Position numbers and translations under genes: made by a program. Shown piece after piece: positions 62,089-64,000 of a stretch of 64,000 nt of DNA. The stretch is from Bolinopsis microptera (lineage: Eukaryota > Ctenophora > Tentaculata > Lobata > Bolinopsidae). The stretch spans positions 4,400,001-4,464,000 of the forward strand of contig NC_087077.1 in the NCBI RefSeq assembly GCF_026151205.1. The letters are read 5' to 3'. Each line of letters begins with the position of its first letter. Positions within the stretch are counted from its first letter, which is position 1. The notes under the pieces are model-generated. The model made no database searches. It was not told the origin of the DNA and was given only the letters and a program-made list of their open reading frames with translations.

Positions 62089-63513
62089 ATGTCGGACTCG
62101 TTGAAAAAGAAGCTTGATATAGTGTTCAGAGCGCTGCAAAACGAGCACAAATACTGCAGTTTTGAGGAGTTGAACGAGAGGGTGGTATTTGAGGAGGGAC
62201 TGAGTAAGGAGGAGCGGTTTAAAACTGTTGTGGATACTGTCTGCAAATATACAATAGACACCAAGGATAAGAACTGGATAGCTAAACTGTACGGGGGTAA
62301 GGGAATATGTTATAGGATACGTAGCAGGGGTATGCTCCTCATTTTTCACACTACATAATATCCTACCTGCTCCAAATATAAAATACACATTACACATTAC
62401 ACATTACACATTACACATTACACATTACACATTACACATTACACATTACAGGTGCTGTTTAATGTTTCATGTCTGTAACGTGTTTCAGGTGGCACTGACA
62501 TGTCTTTCTTAGCGGAAATGATTGTTTCTTACTTCAATCAGAACTGTCACACATACAGCAGCAGCCCTTTCTTTACATTCGCAGAGGAACAAATCATCAA
62601 GAAGACTATAGGTAACACATTTGCAATGAAGCCATTGAACGTGGCAATATCGAACTTTATATCGAACTATGGAGTCATATTAGTATCTACTAGATGCATA
62701 TAGTCCAGATTTCTTCTTATCGTTTTAACCCCATCTCAGGCTATGTTGGGTATGATAAGAGAGCTAGCGGGCTATTTCTACCAGGAGGTAGTTATTGTAC
62801 CCTAATTGGTATGATATGTGCCAGATATAACAAGTTTCCTGCTTCCAAGCGTGCCGGTCTGAACTACCCTATTCAGGTATACATGTAATACAATTATCAC
62901 AACCCTTAAATTATATAACTATCACAGTGTTTTTTTATAGTTTTAAACTAATTTATTTGGATGAAAGTGCTTTAACCAGTTGTAGCCAGTCCACACCCTG
63001 GCTCCATAATCAGATATAGTATGAAGAATTTGTTTTAATTCTAAATGAAAAGCTCGAATTAACATGATATGTATAATTTATATTCAGGTGATAACCTCAG
63101 TAAACTCCCACTATTCAGGGATAACCTCAGTAAACTCCCACTATTCAGGTGATAACCTCAGTAAACTCCCACTATTCAGGTGATAACCTCAGTAAACTCC
63201 CACTATTCAGGTGATAACCTCAATAAACTCCCACTATTCAGGTGATAACCTCAGTAAACTCCCACTATTCAGGTGATAACCTCAGTAAACTCCCACTATT
63301 CAGGTGATAACCTCAATAAACTCCCACTATTCGATTGAAAAGTCTGCCATTATGATGGGTATGGGAACTGATAACGTTATAAAGATAGACTTTGAGAAAA
63401 CAACTCCAGAGGAATTCGAGGAAATAGTTGTTAACAACAACGTGTTTATGATAAACTCAACATTCGGAACCACTAGTGAGGGTACCATTGAGTCTGTCGA
63501 CAAATTCTCTACG
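62089..63513 (+). CDS. Group II PLP decarboxylase, GAD/CSAD-like; first four coding exons (partial at 3' side)
   Basis: Plus-strand exons: 62089-62296, 62489-62611, 62740-62876, 63304-63513. Phases agree, and the last ends in a donor (ACG|GTAAAT), so the gene continues beyond the window. The roughly 226 residues seen start MSDSLKKKLDIVFRALQNEH and contain EMIVSYFNQN, FFTFAEEQIIKKTIG, the cofactor-phosphate loop LFLPGGSYCT (family: SPGGSxSN), ARYNKFP, the His that stacks on PLP in NSHYSIEKSA, MGTDNVIKI and STFGTTSEG. The catalytic Lys and the DAAWGG motif would lie downstream. The family decarboxylates glutamate to GABA or cysteine sulfinate to hypotaurine. Substrate cannot be told here, and the loop LPGGSYCT departs from the classical GAD sequence. 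The acceptor of exon 4 is embedded in a 31-bp minisatellite. Confidence 0.88.
62386..62452. repeat. 7-bp repeat (ACACATT), about 9 copies
   Basis: In the first intron of the GAD-like gene. Confidence 0.93.
63088..63332. repeat. 31-bp minisatellite derived from the exon-4 acceptor of the GAD-like gene, 8 copies
   Basis: The unit is GTGATAACCTCAGTAAACTC plus CCACTATTCAG. The copy at 63304 is the true start of exon 4 (encoding VITSINSHYS) and diverges into coding sequence after CACTATTC. The seven copies before it each end in TATTCAG, a complete acceptor. One copy has lost a T (near 63119). The CAATAAA variant marks two copies, including the exonic one. Confidence 0.93.
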
Positions 63514-63710
63514 GTAAATTACTTCAGCGTTTTAGTTTTACATTAAATATTCATTTACATTGTATATCCCAAGTTGGTACATTTGGACAGCCAAATTACT
63601 CTGAAATCGAGAGGCATCTGAGTACAATATTTTTAAAGCATATTCTTTTAGGTTACTTCAAGATTAACAGGACTGTTTGTCAGTTATAAATTGAAATAAA
63701 TAAACACCCA

Positions 63711-64000
63711 AGTTCCACATCTGAACTTGATTAGTTCCACATCTGAACTTGATTAGTTCCACATCTGAACTTGATAAGTTTCACATCTGAACTTGATTAG
63801 TTCCACATCTGAACTTGATTAGTTCCACATCTGAACTTGATAAGTTCCACATCTGAACTTGATTAGTTCCACATCTGAACTTGATTAGTTCCACATCTGA
63901 ACTTGATTAGTTCCACGTCTGAACTTGATTAGTTCCACATCTGAAGTTGATAAGTTCCACATCTGAAGTTGATAAGTTTCACATCTGAACTTGATAAGTT
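63711..64000. repeat. 22-bp minisatellite, about 13 copies, running off the window
   Basis: The unit is GTTCCACATCTGAACTTGAT plus TA/AA. It lies in the intron after exon 4 of the GAD-like gene and continues past position 64000. Confidence 0.95.

Noticed and set aside
1-64000. tRNA, rRNA and spliceosomal RNA genes
   Set aside because: I looked for A/B-box pairs, T-loop GGTTCRANNC with a matching acceptor stem, and U6-type sequence, and found nothing convincing by eye; a covariance-model scan would settle it.

Overview
The window is nuclear DNA from an animal. The recognisable genes are metazoan types (a BTG/TOB protein, proteasome subunit PSMD8, cohesion factor DSCC1 and a glutamate-decarboxylase-family enzyme). 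They are cut into small exons by short GT-AG introns, and the spaces between them are filled with minisatellites and transposons. I read this as an invertebrate, possibly an early-branching one, but nothing here fixes the phylum.

Layout. 1-3 kb: CpG-rich nested inverted-repeat (foldback/MITE-like) elements with a decayed fragment of a non-LTR reverse transcriptase. 5.56-6.38 kb (minus): a two-exon BTG/TOB gene. 6.4-24.4 kb: no gene I can prove. This stretch holds many minisatellites, including a 3.4-kb array of about 78 copies of a 44-bp unit, and scattered promoter-like motif clusters. One possible tetraspanin-like exon lies at 16.7 kb. 24,457-32,076: a complete DNA transposon of 7,620 bp with 570-594 bp terminal inverted repeats and TTA target duplications. 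Its gene of at least ten exons stays open across every junction I could assign (about 1,560 residues) and joins a transposase-like region, an XPG/FEN1-like nuclease and a C-terminal CXC zinc motif. This best fits the Academ superfamily. 32-53 kb: more minisatellites, a perfect 132-bp palindrome, and CCAAT/E-box modules with strikingly fixed spacing. 52.9-55.6 kb (minus): PSMD8, six exons, complete. 56.9-60.6 kb (minus): DSCC1, eleven exons, complete. 62.1 kb to the edge (plus): the first four coding exons of a GAD/CSAD-like PLP decarboxylase, head-to-head with DSCC1.

The host genes are unrelated in function: mRNA turnover/antiproliferation, protein degradation, cohesion/replication clamp loading, and amino-acid decarboxylation. 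The observations most worth follow-up are the intact Academ-like element, two minisatellites grown out of exon-intron junctions (PSMD8 donor, GAD-like acceptor), and the recurring CCAAT-N18/19-CACGTG and CACGTG-N11-CCAAT arrangements. Exon coordinates were read by eye from splice consensus, reading phase and family similarity recalled from memory. No alignment or search was run.
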